From DASPFV01 sp035620975 (GTDB taxonomy: Bacteria; Acidobacteriota; Vicinamibacteria; Vicinamibacterales; 2-12-FULL-66-21): DNA of 22,173 nt. The notes under the pieces are model-generated. The model ran no database searches. It saw only the letters and a program-made list of their open reading frames with translations, and had not been told where the DNA came from. This document shows positions 8,280-14,419 of the stretch, piece by piece. Both the position numbers and the translations under genes were made by a program. Location: NCBI GenBank assembly GCA_035620975.1, contig DASPFV010000094.1, forward strand, positions 1 through 22,173. The letters run 5' to 3'. Each line of letters begins with the position of its first letter. Position 1 is the stretch's first letter.

Positions 8280-8885
8280 CTACTTGGCCAGCGACAGCAT
8301 GACGTCGACCCGCACGACTTCGCCGCTGATCGGATCGGTTGCCGACGCGTACTGCATCGTCTGTCCGTCCCGGAGCATCATCGCGAAGCTGGCGCGGAAC
8401 GACCGGAAGGCGGGGATGTCGCCGACGGTCTTCCGTTCGTTTGCCGAGCCGGCCGGCTGATCGCCGTGAATGGTGGAGTCTTCTACAGTGATGGCCAGGT
8501 TGAACAGGCCGTTCCCGACGTCGCGCGCCTCGCAGTCGATGTTGGTCCCGACGTCCCGGTAGCTGTAGCTCCTCTGCGGGGGGGGAAGTCCGCCGCCGTC
8601 GGGCTTCGTGCCGAACACGACCTGGGGGACGGGCACCTGAACGCCCATACGCAGGCTCGTCTTCTGTGCGTTGGTCAGCACCCCGAGCATGTACGGGACG
8701 CTGCTGATTTTCTTCTCTCCCACCAGGCGCGTGAGCGTCAGCTGCACCTTCAGGGGGATCTGCCGCTGCCCGCTCGAAGCCGTGGTGCCTGCCGGCGTGC
8801 CCGCGGGCTGCGGCTTCTCTTGTCCGGAGATCGGCAGCACCGCGGCTGCGGCGATCGCGAGTCCCAGGAGGTATCGCTTTCTCAC
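8280..8885 (-). CDS. Exported secretin-like protein of sigma/anti-sigma operon
   Basis: The product has 201 residues with a signal peptide at about 1-21 (MRKRYLLGLAIAAAAVLPISG). The mature sequence follows the order seen in secretin beta-domains: an N-terminal strand VQLTLTRL, GVQVPVP, then YSYRDVGTNIDCEAR, LFNLAITVEDS, and RSFRASFAMMLRDGQTMQY near the end. It is too short to be a pore-forming secretin and lacks N-domains, so it is best described as an uncharacterised periplasmic protein with a secretin-like pattern. The GTG start overlaps the anti-sigma stop (GTGA), making it the third gene of the sigma operon. It may be a regulon output or a sensor partner of the anti-sigma factor. Confidence 0.75.
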   Translation of the reverse strand: MRKRYLLGLAIAAAAVLPISGQEKPQPAGTPAGTTASSGQRQIPLKVQLTLTRLVGEKKISSVPYMLGVLTNAQKTSLRMGVQVPVPQVVFGTKPDGGGLPPPQRSYSYRDVGTNIDCEARDVGNGLFNLAITVEDSTIHGDQPAGSANERKTVGDIPAFRSFRASFAMMLRDGQTMQYASATDPISGEVVRVDVMLSLAK

Positions 8886-9670
8886 TTCGCACGCTCCTTC
8901 ACTGGATCCAGGTTCACATCGCCCGACGCCGACGGCGGGTCCGGTTGCACTTCCGCAATCCCGAGCGGGTCGATCGAAACGGGCTCGATGACCAGTGCGG
9001 GGGGACGCAGGCCGGCCTCGTCGGGAGCCTGTCCCTGGCTTCCGCCGTCAGCCGGACGTCCCGTTCTACCGCGGGCGAGGCCGGACGTATCGAGCACACC
9101 CTGGCGCACGAGGTCGAGATATTTGGCAATCGCGCGGTCCTGCGGCGTCAGGACGCCATCCGCCGTCCCGACAGCGTTTCGCCGGACTGCGGCGACCTGC
9201 TGGCGATCGACGCGCGGGCGCGGACCGGCCAGCCGCGACCTGGCCCCCGGCGCCGACCCACTCCCCGGTGTCTCCGGATTCGTCGGCGTGCGTTCCACCG
9301 GCACCGAGGACACGCTGGAAGGAACAGCGGAATCGTGTCGTCGGGCCGCCTGTCGTCCGCTCTCCCGCGGAACGGCGAACGTGACGAGCATCAGAGCGGC
9401 CGCCGCGGCCGGGGCGCCCCACCACGCGGCCTGGCGCCGCCGCTGCGCCGATCGCCGGGCACGAGCCATAACGTTCCGGACGAATGGCGTGGACGGCTCG
9501 ATGTCCAGCGCGGTCTGCAGGTGCCGATCGACATCCAGCAGCAGCCGCAGCTGCTCATCGAACGTCCGCCGGCAGGTGGTGCAGACCGCGAGATGCGCGG
9601 CGGCATCGGCCGCAATCTCTGCGCCGCACGCGTGATCGACTATCGCGGCCGTGTATCGCTCGCAAGACAT
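8882..9670 (-). CDS. Zinc-finger anti-sigma factor, single-pass membrane protein
   Basis: The 262-residue protein has an N-terminal zinc-binding anti-sigma motif H-x3-C-x2-C at H26, C30 and C33 (HLAVCTTC), a membrane segment at about 82-100 rich in Ala/Leu (AAAAALMLVTFAV), and a long low-complexity Pro/Ser/Arg periplasmic region. Proteins of this kind sequester the cognate ECF sigma factor and release it on an envelope signal. The ATG at 9670 was chosen because it begins the zinc-finger domain and overlaps the sigma gene end by 31 nt; longer upstream starts would run deep into that gene. The periplasmic region contains LTPQDRAIAKYLDLVRQGVL, whose role is unknown. Confidence 0.85.
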   Translation of the reverse strand: MSCERYTAAIVDHACGAEIAADAAAHLAVCTTCRRTFDEQLRLLLDVDRHLQTALDIEPSTPFVRNVMARARRSAQRRRQAAWWGAPAAAAALMLVTFAVPRESGRQAARRHDSAVPSSVSSVPVERTPTNPETPGSGSAPGARSRLAGPRPRVDRQQVAAVRRNAVGTADGVLTPQDRAIAKYLDLVRQGVLDTSGLARGRTGRPADGGSQGQAPDEAGLRPPALVIEPVSIDPLGIAEVQPDPPSASGDVNLDPVKERAK

Positions 9671-10203
9671 TGCAGCCTCTGCAGGAGCCCCTTGCGGGCC
9701 AGAAACAACCTGGACTTCACTGTCCCTTCGGGCAGGCCGAGCAGGCGCGCCACCTCGCGCACGTCGTACCCCTGGATGGCCGACAGGACGATGGCCTGGC
9801 GGAGCTTCTCCGGAAGGTTCTCGATGGCGCTCCAGAGCCGGTCCGCTCGCTCGTTCTCCGCGGCAGTTGCTTCTTCGGTCAGCCGGGGGGTCTCGCAACG
9901 GGCGGACAGTTCACGCACAGCCCGTCTTCGATCCGCGCGCCAGCGGTCGATTGCCATGCGCCAGGTCATCCGGACGAGCCACACCCGGAAACTGCCGCGA
10001 TCGCGCAGCTGCCGGAACCGGCGGTAGGCTTTCGCGAACGCCTCCTGCGCGACCTCCTCGGCATCCTCGCGCCGGCGAAGGACGCCGTAGGCGACGCGGA
10101 CCGCCAGACCAGACGACTCGCGCAGCCGTTCCTCGAACTCGTGTTCGAGCTCGGCGTCGAGCGTCACGAGCGTCTCGAGCGGCGGGCTGGCGGATTCATG
10201 CAT
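9640..10203 (-). CDS. ECF-type RNA polymerase sigma factor
   Basis: The 187-residue protein shows sigma region 2 at about 31-95, with EDAEEVAQEAFAKAYRRF and the -10-binding WRMAIDRWR segment. Region 4 lies at about 124-180, with LPEKLRQAIVLSAIQGYDVREVARLLGL followed by the recognition helix PEGTVKSRLFLARKGL. There is no region 1 or 3, as expected for the ECF group. It heads an overlapping operon with its anti-sigma factor and a secreted protein, so it probably directs an envelope-stress or surface-related regulon. The ATG at 10203 follows a nearby ATG in another frame; no convincing promoter or ribosome site is seen because palindromic repeats occupy the upstream region. Confidence 0.92.
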   Translation of the reverse strand: MHESASPPLETLVTLDAELEHEFEERLRESSGLAVRVAYGVLRRREDAEEVAQEAFAKAYRRFRQLRDRGSFRVWLVRMTWRMAIDRWRADRRRAVRELSARCETPRLTEEATAAENERADRLWSAIENLPEKLRQAIVLSAIQGYDVREVARLLGLPEGTVKSRLFLARKGLLQRLQCLASDTRPR

Positions 10204-10241
10204 GCACTGCTCGCAAGACGGCGCCGGACCGGTTCCGGTTC

Positions 10242-10340
10242 AGTCCAACATGCCAGGTCTAACCTGCCGCCTTTCAGGCGGTCCGCTTTCAGCTGGTCCG
10301 ATTTCACGAGGTGCTTCGAACGGCCAGCGCACGTTGGACT
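10242..10340. repeat. REP/BIME-like palindromic element A
   Basis: An 8-bp inverted repeat AGTCCAAC / GTTGGACT (10242-10249 and 10333-10340) bounds a 99-bp segment. Inside is the hairpin CCGCCT-TTC-AGGCGG (10267-10281) and a second CTTTCAG motif at about 10287. It contains no ORF of interest and, with element B, fills the space between two sigma-factor operons. Mobility by a Y1/RAYT-type transposase is an inference. Confidence 0.6.
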
Positions 10341-10342
10341 AG

Positions 10343-10359
10343 CGGGACCACAGGTCCCG
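10343..10359. repeat. Small perfect hairpin between the two palindromic elements
   Basis: CGGGACC (10343-10349) and GGTCCCG (10353-10359) form a 7-bp stem with a 3-base loop, sitting between elements A and B. Confidence 0.5.
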
Positions 10360-10364
10360 TCTAT

Positions 10365-10447
10365 GAAGAAACTACCGCTCGCAGGCGGCGCAGGCGCGAC
10401 TTTCAGTCGCGCGCGGAGTCTACCGCCTTTCAGGCGGTAGTTTCTTC
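10365..10447. repeat. REP/BIME-like palindromic element B
   Basis: A perfect 14-bp inverted repeat, GAAGAAACTACCGC at 10365-10378 and its complement at 10434-10447, encloses two further stem-loops. One is GCGCGAC-TTTCA-GTCGCGC (10394-10412); the other is CTACCGCCT-TTC-AGGCGGTAG (10420-10440). The TTTCAG loop motif is shared with element A. The nested palindromes and intergenic position match bacterial REP/BIME elements; the family is not identified. Confidence 0.72.
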
Positions 10448-10467
10448 AGCGTCGGGCTCGACGGAGC

Positions 10468-10698
10468 CTACACGAGCCCGGACGAGAGAATGGCCTGCCG
10501 AACGGCCTCCATCAGGTAGAGGCCGCCCAGCCCTGCGAGCAGCAGCGCCCTCAGACGCCAGCCGTCGAGGCGCCGGCGTCCGCGCGGCCGTTGGGGGGCG
10601 AGGGCGGAATGGCAGCGCTGGCGGACGCGAGCGGCGCGGACGGGGTCGGGGGCTGCGTCCGGCAGGCTGGAGAGCATTCGCAGCAAGGGATCCGTCAC
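10468..10698 (-). CDS. Small single-pass membrane protein downstream of sigma factor
   Basis: The GTG start overlaps the sigma-factor stop (GTGA) and has an excellent AAGGAGGTG ribosome site, so this 76-residue reading frame is well supported. It has a basic N-terminal half (RPRGRRRLDGWR) and one hydrophobic segment at about 50-68 (LLLAGLGGLYLMEAVRQAIL). No family is recognised. By position it could be the membrane partner or anti-sigma remnant for the truncated sigma factor upstream, but it lacks a visible zinc-finger motif. Confidence 0.68.
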   Translation of the reverse strand: MTDPLLRMLSSLPDAAPDPVRAARVRQRCHSALAPQRPRGRRRLDGWRLRALLLAGLGGLYLMEAVRQAILSSGLV

Positions 10699-11165
10699 GG
10701 CAGCACCTCCTTCAAGACACGCGCCCCCGAAGGACAGTCGGCCAGCGCCCTGCCAAGCGACGCCCGTGCCCGGCTGAGACGCTGGCGGAGCGCTTCGGGC
10801 GTGACGCTGCAGATCTGCGCGGCCTCGGCCTGGTCGAGTCCGGCCACGCCGATGAGGAGGAGGACCTCGCGTGAGGCGGCCGGCATCGCAGCCAGCGCTC
10901 GCTCGATACGGCGCTGCAGCTCGTCGACCGCGACCGCCGCGAACGGAGAGGCACACTCCGTGCCGACGGGCCAGAGCGTCATCAGCCCCGCGATCGCCGA
11001 ATCCTCCAGGATGCGCGAACGGACGTGGCTCACGTGCAGGCGACGTGCGACGGTGAACAGCCAAGGGGCGAGCCGCGTGTCGGGTCGAAGCCGGCGCGCG
11101 TGCTTCACCAGCCGCAGCCAGGTTTCCTCGAGCAGGTCTTCGGCCACGTCCCGACGGCGGCACAT
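10695..11165 (-). CDS. Sigma-70 family (ECF) sigma factor, 5' end missing
   Basis: The 156-residue frame begins within sigma region 2: RRDVAEDLLEETWLRLVKHARRL is the segment normally preceded by 30-40 residues in ECF sigma factors. Region 2 continues as LAPWLFTVARRLHVSHVRSR, and region 4 is intact (LAAMPAASREVLLLIGVAGLDQAEAAQI followed by TPEALRQRLSRARASL). The ATG at 11165 looks accidental: it sits on the joint with an oppositely oriented permease fragment, and there is no ribosome site or promoter. The gene is therefore probably non-functional or at least lacks its native start, although its reading frame has no internal stop. Confidence 0.75.
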   Translation of the reverse strand: MCRRRDVAEDLLEETWLRLVKHARRLRPDTRLAPWLFTVARRLHVSHVRSRILEDSAIAGLMTLWPVGTECASPFAAVAVDELQRRIERALAAMPAASREVLLLIGVAGLDQAEAAQICSVTPEALRQRLSRARASLGRALADCPSGARVLKEVLP

Positions 11166-11166
11166 C

Positions 11167-12057
11167 GGCTGGAACGTCTACATCCCAGGATACGTGCCCA
11201 AGCCGGACGAACCGAGGACGTCGCCGTGGGTGGGCCTGGTGTCCCCAGGCTACTTCGAGACGATGAACGTCCCTCTGCTCTTTGGCCGCGATTTCGACGA
11301 CCGCCACGTGGCGTCGAAGCGCAACGTGCTGATCGTGAACCAGACGTTTGCCCGACACTACTTCGGAACGGAGAATGCGGTCGGCCGGCACGTGTTCCTG
11401 GCGTCTGGCACGTACGACGTCGAAATCGTCGGCGTGGTCAAGGACGGGAAGTACACCGGCCTCAGAGAGGAGCCGGTGCGAATGGTCTACGTGCCGTATC
11501 GCCCCGGGCCGTGGTCCGCGAACGTGACTGTGCACCTGCGAACGATGGGCCCTCCGATGGCCCTGGCCGCGGCGCTCAGGCGGATGATCACGGAGCTGGA
11601 GCCTGAGGCACCAGTCTCCAACATCCGTACCGTCGACGACGAGATCGGCCGGTCGCTGCTGCGCGAACGGCTGGTCGCGACGATCACGGCGGTTTTCGGT
11701 GCACTCGCGCTGGGATTGGCTGCGCTCGGCCTTTATGGCGTGCTCTCGTATGGAGTGGCGCAGCGCACGCGGGAACTGGGAATCCGCATCGCGATTGGCG
11801 CCAGTCGCGGGCGGATCCTCTGGCTCGTGTTCCGCGAGGCGGGCTCGCCGCTCGTGGCCGGGATCGCCGCGGGTCTGTGCTCGGCGTGGACGCTGGGCGC
11901 ACTCGTGCAGAGCCTGCTCTTCGGGGTGGCGCCAGCCGACCCGCTCAGCACGGCGACCGCGGTTGCCGTGCTGGCCGCCGCCGGGGCGTTCGCCGCTTGG
12001 TTGCCGGCACTGAGCGCGTCCAGCGTCGACCCGATTCGCGCGCTGCGCCACGAATGA
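11167..12057 (+). pseudogene. ADOP permease fragment, C-terminal third only
   Basis: From GWNVYIPGYVPKPDEPRTSPW onward, this frame encodes 296 residues matching the second half of an ADOP permease. It has the MacB-type periplasmic domain with VSPGYFETMNVPLLFGRDF and VEIVGVVKDGKYTGL, then an FtsX helix bundle with LYGVLSYGVAQRTRELGIRIAIGAS and the terminal SSVDPIRALRHE. The prefix domain, first periplasmic domain and first helices (about 550 residues) are absent, and there is no promoter. The 5' end coincides with the 5' end of the truncated sigma gene on the other strand. A short product from ATG 11263 is possible but would not be a transporter. Confidence 0.85.
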
Positions 12058-12072
12058 CAGCCGATTACCCCC

Positions 12073-12096
12073 GGACCGCGGTCTTCCCGGCGGTCC
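12073..12096 (+). terminator. Hairpin downstream of the permease fragment
   Basis: GGACCGC (12073-12079) pairs with GCGGTCC (12090-12096) around a 10-base loop, 16 bases after the permease stop. No T-run follows, so termination is only suggested. Confidence 0.35.
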
Positions 12097-12114
12097 CGCG
12101 GATAATGAAGGCAC

Positions 12115-12168
12115 GTGACGCTCGACCAGGTGCGGCGCGCGGCGGTCGCGCACACGCTCTTCCCGCCA
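12115..12168 (+). pseudogene. N-terminal 18-codon remnant of a second YcaQ-type gene
   Basis: A GTG codon begins VTLDQVRRAAVAHTLFPP, closely matching the start VNLDRLRRAAVAQTLFPP of the intact gene at 7110. By hand alignment 44 of 54 bases agree. Homology stops abruptly after the PP codons, where unrelated propeller sequence starts. A GATAAT hexamer (12101-12106) lies just upstream and may be the old -10 element. The Q-x-D catalytic motif is lost, so no activity remains. Confidence 0.75.
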
Positions 12169-12564
12169 ACTGGCAGCCCAAGCCCGAGGGCGGCGGGACG
12201 TGGCTCGTGACCTCGAGCGGTGGAAGCGCCGTACAGCTCGTCGACCCCGAGCGGCCGCACGATCGTCTGGGACGTGCGCGTGCCGAATTCCAGCCTGAGC
12301 CTGCCGATGTTCAGCCCCGACGGCCGCCGCTTCAGCCTGCCGTTCCAGGCGGGCCGCGACCGCGACACCATCGGCATCTTCGACACGGCGACCGGCGCTC
12401 GCCTCAGCACGATCGACCTGCCGTTTCGCGTGTTCTTCCGGGCGGTGTGGATCGACAACGGGACCGCCTTCCTCGTCAACCGCGACGCCAGCACGTCGCA
12501 CATCGTGCTGTTCGATCGGTTCTGGTCCGGCGAGGCAGGCCCCGCTCGGCCCTCAACCCGGTAG
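12169..12564 (+). pseudogene. Frameshifted beta-propeller (WD40/TolB-like) C-terminal remnant
   Basis: Two frames together encode the end of a propeller protein. The first reads WQPKPEGGGTWLVTSSGG followed by SAVQLVDP. The second reads GRTIVWDVRVP, then LPMFSPDGRRFSLPFQAGRDRD, TIGIFDTATGA and HIVLFDRFW to a stop at 12564. The switch falls between about 12235 and 12258 and needs a one-base indel. FSPDGR and IFDTATG are typical blade sequences. Similar tails occur at the C-terminus of acidobacterial Ser/Thr kinases, but the origin is an inference. There is no start codon or upstream part. Confidence 0.68.
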
Positions 12565-12567
12565 AAT
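12562..12567 (+). promoter_or_regulatory. Candidate -10 element TAGAAT just before the membrane-protein gene
   Basis: TAGAAT lies 7 bases before the ATG at 12575. If it is a genuine -10, transcription would start within a few bases of the start codon, giving an almost leaderless mRNA. No good -35 hexamer is visible. Confidence 0.35.
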
Positions 12568-12574
12568 CGAGGCG

Positions 12575-13072
12575 ATGGAGCCACTGACGGTCGTCCGCGG
12601 CACGATGCTGCTCGCGACAGTCGCATGGGCCGCGGGCGAGGTCCTGATGCGGCGATCGGCCAGCGCCGATCGTCTGGCGCGGGCGCTCTGGACCGCGGGC
12701 ATCGTCCTGGCAGCGCTGCACGTCGCCCTGGCGCTCGAGCTGATCTACGGGTGGAATCACGAAGCTGCCGTCGCCGCCACCGCGCGGCAGGCCGGCGACC
12801 GGTTCGGCTGGCCCTGGCGCGGTGGGATCTACGTCAACTACGCGTTCCTGGCGTGCTGGCTGGCCGATGTCTGCTGGTGGTGGGCCGCTCCCGCGTCCCG
12901 GTTCGCGCGGTCGTCGCGGCTCGAAGCGATCCGGGTCGCGGCTTTCACGTTCATGTTCTTCAACGGTGCCGTCGTCTTCGCGTCTCCCGAAGGCCGCCTG
13001 GTCGGGATTTCGGCGGTTGCCGCCGTGCTGTTCGCATCGCCCGCGCTCCGGCGTGTCCGGGTGCCCGCATGA
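12575..13072 (+). CDS. Uncharacterised multi-pass membrane protein
   Basis: The 165-residue protein has about five hydrophobic segments (near 6-24, 38-59, 86-104, 118-137 and 142-156). Conserved-looking features are LELIYGWNHEAAVAATARQ between segments 2 and 3 and GIYVNYAFLACWLADVCWWW in segment 3. No family name can be assigned. Its stop overlaps the ATG of the MFS transporter (ATGA), so the two are probably co-translated. It may be an accessory membrane subunit or unrelated cargo of the same operon. Confidence 0.78.
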   Translation: MEPLTVVRGTMLLATVAWAAGEVLMRRSASADRLARALWTAGIVLAALHVALALELIYGWNHEAAVAATARQAGDRFGWPWRGGIYVNYAFLACWLADVCWWWAAPASRFARSSRLEAIRVAAFTFMFFNGAVVFASPEGRLVGISAVAAVLFASPALRRVRVPA

Positions 13073-14325
13073 CCCACGCGACTGCCGAGGCGCACGTCGC
13101 CGGCCGCAGCGTCTACTATGGCTGGGTGGTCCTCGCCGTCGCCGCGCTGGCGATGGTGGGCACGCTTCCGGGCCGCACGCAGGGCCTGGGGCTGATCACG
13201 GAACCGCTGCTGCGCGACGTCGCCATCGACCGCATACGATTCGCGCAGATCAATCTGATCGCGACCCTGGCGGGCTCGGTCTTCTGCGTGGGGATCGGCG
13301 GCCTGGTCGATCGCTACGGCAGCCGGATCGTGCTGACCTCGCTCGCCGTGCTGCTCGGCGCGGTCGTCACCGCGATGAGCAGCGTCCAGAGCGGCGTAAT
13401 GCTGCTCGTGCTGATCACGCTCACGCGCGGCGTCGGACAGAGCGCGCTCTCGGTGGTGAGCCTCGCGATGCCCGGCAAGTGGTTCCGGCGTCGCCTGACG
13501 TCGGCGATGGCGGTCTACTCGCTCGTGATGAGCGTCGGGTTCATGATCGCCTTCCCGACGGTGGGCGCGCTGGTGCTCGCCCGAGGCTGGCGAGTGGCGT
13601 GGGCGGCAGTCGGCGCGGCCCTGATCCTCGGTCTTGCCCCGCTGGCCTGGCTGATTGTGCAGCGCGAGCCCGAGGCGGGCCGCGAGCTGGATATCCCGGA
13701 TCCGGACCGCCCGGGATCCCCGGCGACCGACTCGACGCTCAGTGCCGCACTGCGCTCTCCGGCATTCTGGGTGTTCGGCATCGCGAGCGCGCTGTACGGT
13801 CTCGTGGCCTCCGGCATCGGACTGTTCAACGAATCGATTCTCGCCGAACGCGGGTTTCCCCCAACCGTGTATCACTCGGCGCTGGCCGTGACGGCGATGA
13901 CCGGCCTCGCCGGCAACATCGCCGCCGGCGCCTGGGCCGGTCGCGGCGGTCTGCGCCCGGTGCTCGTCGCCGCGCTGGTCCTGCTCGCGAGCGCGCTCGT
14001 GGCGCTCCCGCACGTCAGCACGGTCCCGCACGTGATGCTGCAGGCCGTGGCGATGGGCGCCGCCGGCGGCTTCCTGATGGTCGTCTTCTTCAGTTTCTGG
14101 GGCCGGGCCTACGGCCGGACCCACCTCGGCCGGATACAGGGCGTCGCGCAGGCGCTGACCGTCGTCTTCTCGGCAATCGGCCCCCTGCTCCTCGCGTGGT
14201 GTGTCGAGACGACGGGGTCGTACGCCGTCGCGTTCCGCGCGCTGGCGCTGACCGTCGGGGCGCTCACCGCTGCGGCCCTGATGGTTCGCGTTCCCCCCGG
14301 CGCCGAGGACGCGGGGGCGGCCTGA
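13069..14325 (+). CDS. MFS transporter
   Basis: A 418-residue, roughly 12-helix major facilitator protein. The loop 2-3 signature GGLVDRYGSR lies at 77-86. The N-terminal YYGWVVLAVAALAMV is like that of the OxlT/monocarboxylate-type MFS branch, which exchanges organic anions. A second-half repeat of the signature, GAWAGRGGLRPVL, follows the central loop (about 200-220). The substrate cannot be read from sequence. It was started at the ATG overlapping the upstream stop because the first helix follows directly. It converges with the permease gene that ends at 14420; the 94 bp between show no clear terminator. Confidence 0.9.
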   Translation: MTHATAEAHVAGRSVYYGWVVLAVAALAMVGTLPGRTQGLGLITEPLLRDVAIDRIRFAQINLIATLAGSVFCVGIGGLVDRYGSRIVLTSLAVLLGAVVTAMSSVQSGVMLLVLITLTRGVGQSALSVVSLAMPGKWFRRRLTSAMAVYSLVMSVGFMIAFPTVGALVLARGWRVAWAAVGAALILGLAPLAWLIVQREPEAGRELDIPDPDRPGSPATDSTLSAALRSPAFWVFGIASALYGLVASGIGLFNESILAERGFPPTVYHSALAVTAMTGLAGNIAAGAWAGRGGLRPVLVAALVLLASALVALPHVSTVPHVMLQAVAMGAAGGFLMVVFFSFWGRAYGRTHLGRIQGVAQALTVVFSAIGPLLLAWCVETTGSYAVAFRALALTVGALTAAALMVRVPPGAEDAGAA

Positions 14326-14419
14326 AGAGATCGGCTCAGGACTCAGGGCTTCAGGCTCTGGCCAGCCGCATACTGAGCGCCTCCGGAAAAGCGCGCCCGG
14401 CCCTGTGACGGCACACGCT

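Noticed and set aside
10242..10447. CRISPR array
   Set aside because: The repeats are nested palindromes of different lengths without regular spacers, and no cas genes are present.
10591..11166. Upstream part of the plus-strand frame leading into the permease fragment, which would make a fusion protein
   Set aside because: It is antisense to the sigma factor, whose motifs are clear; homology to permeases begins only at about 11167.
10468..12501. 677-codon minus-strand open frame across the whole scar region
   Set aside because: Only its last 76 codons (small membrane protein with its own ribosome site) are credible; the rest is antisense or off-frame.
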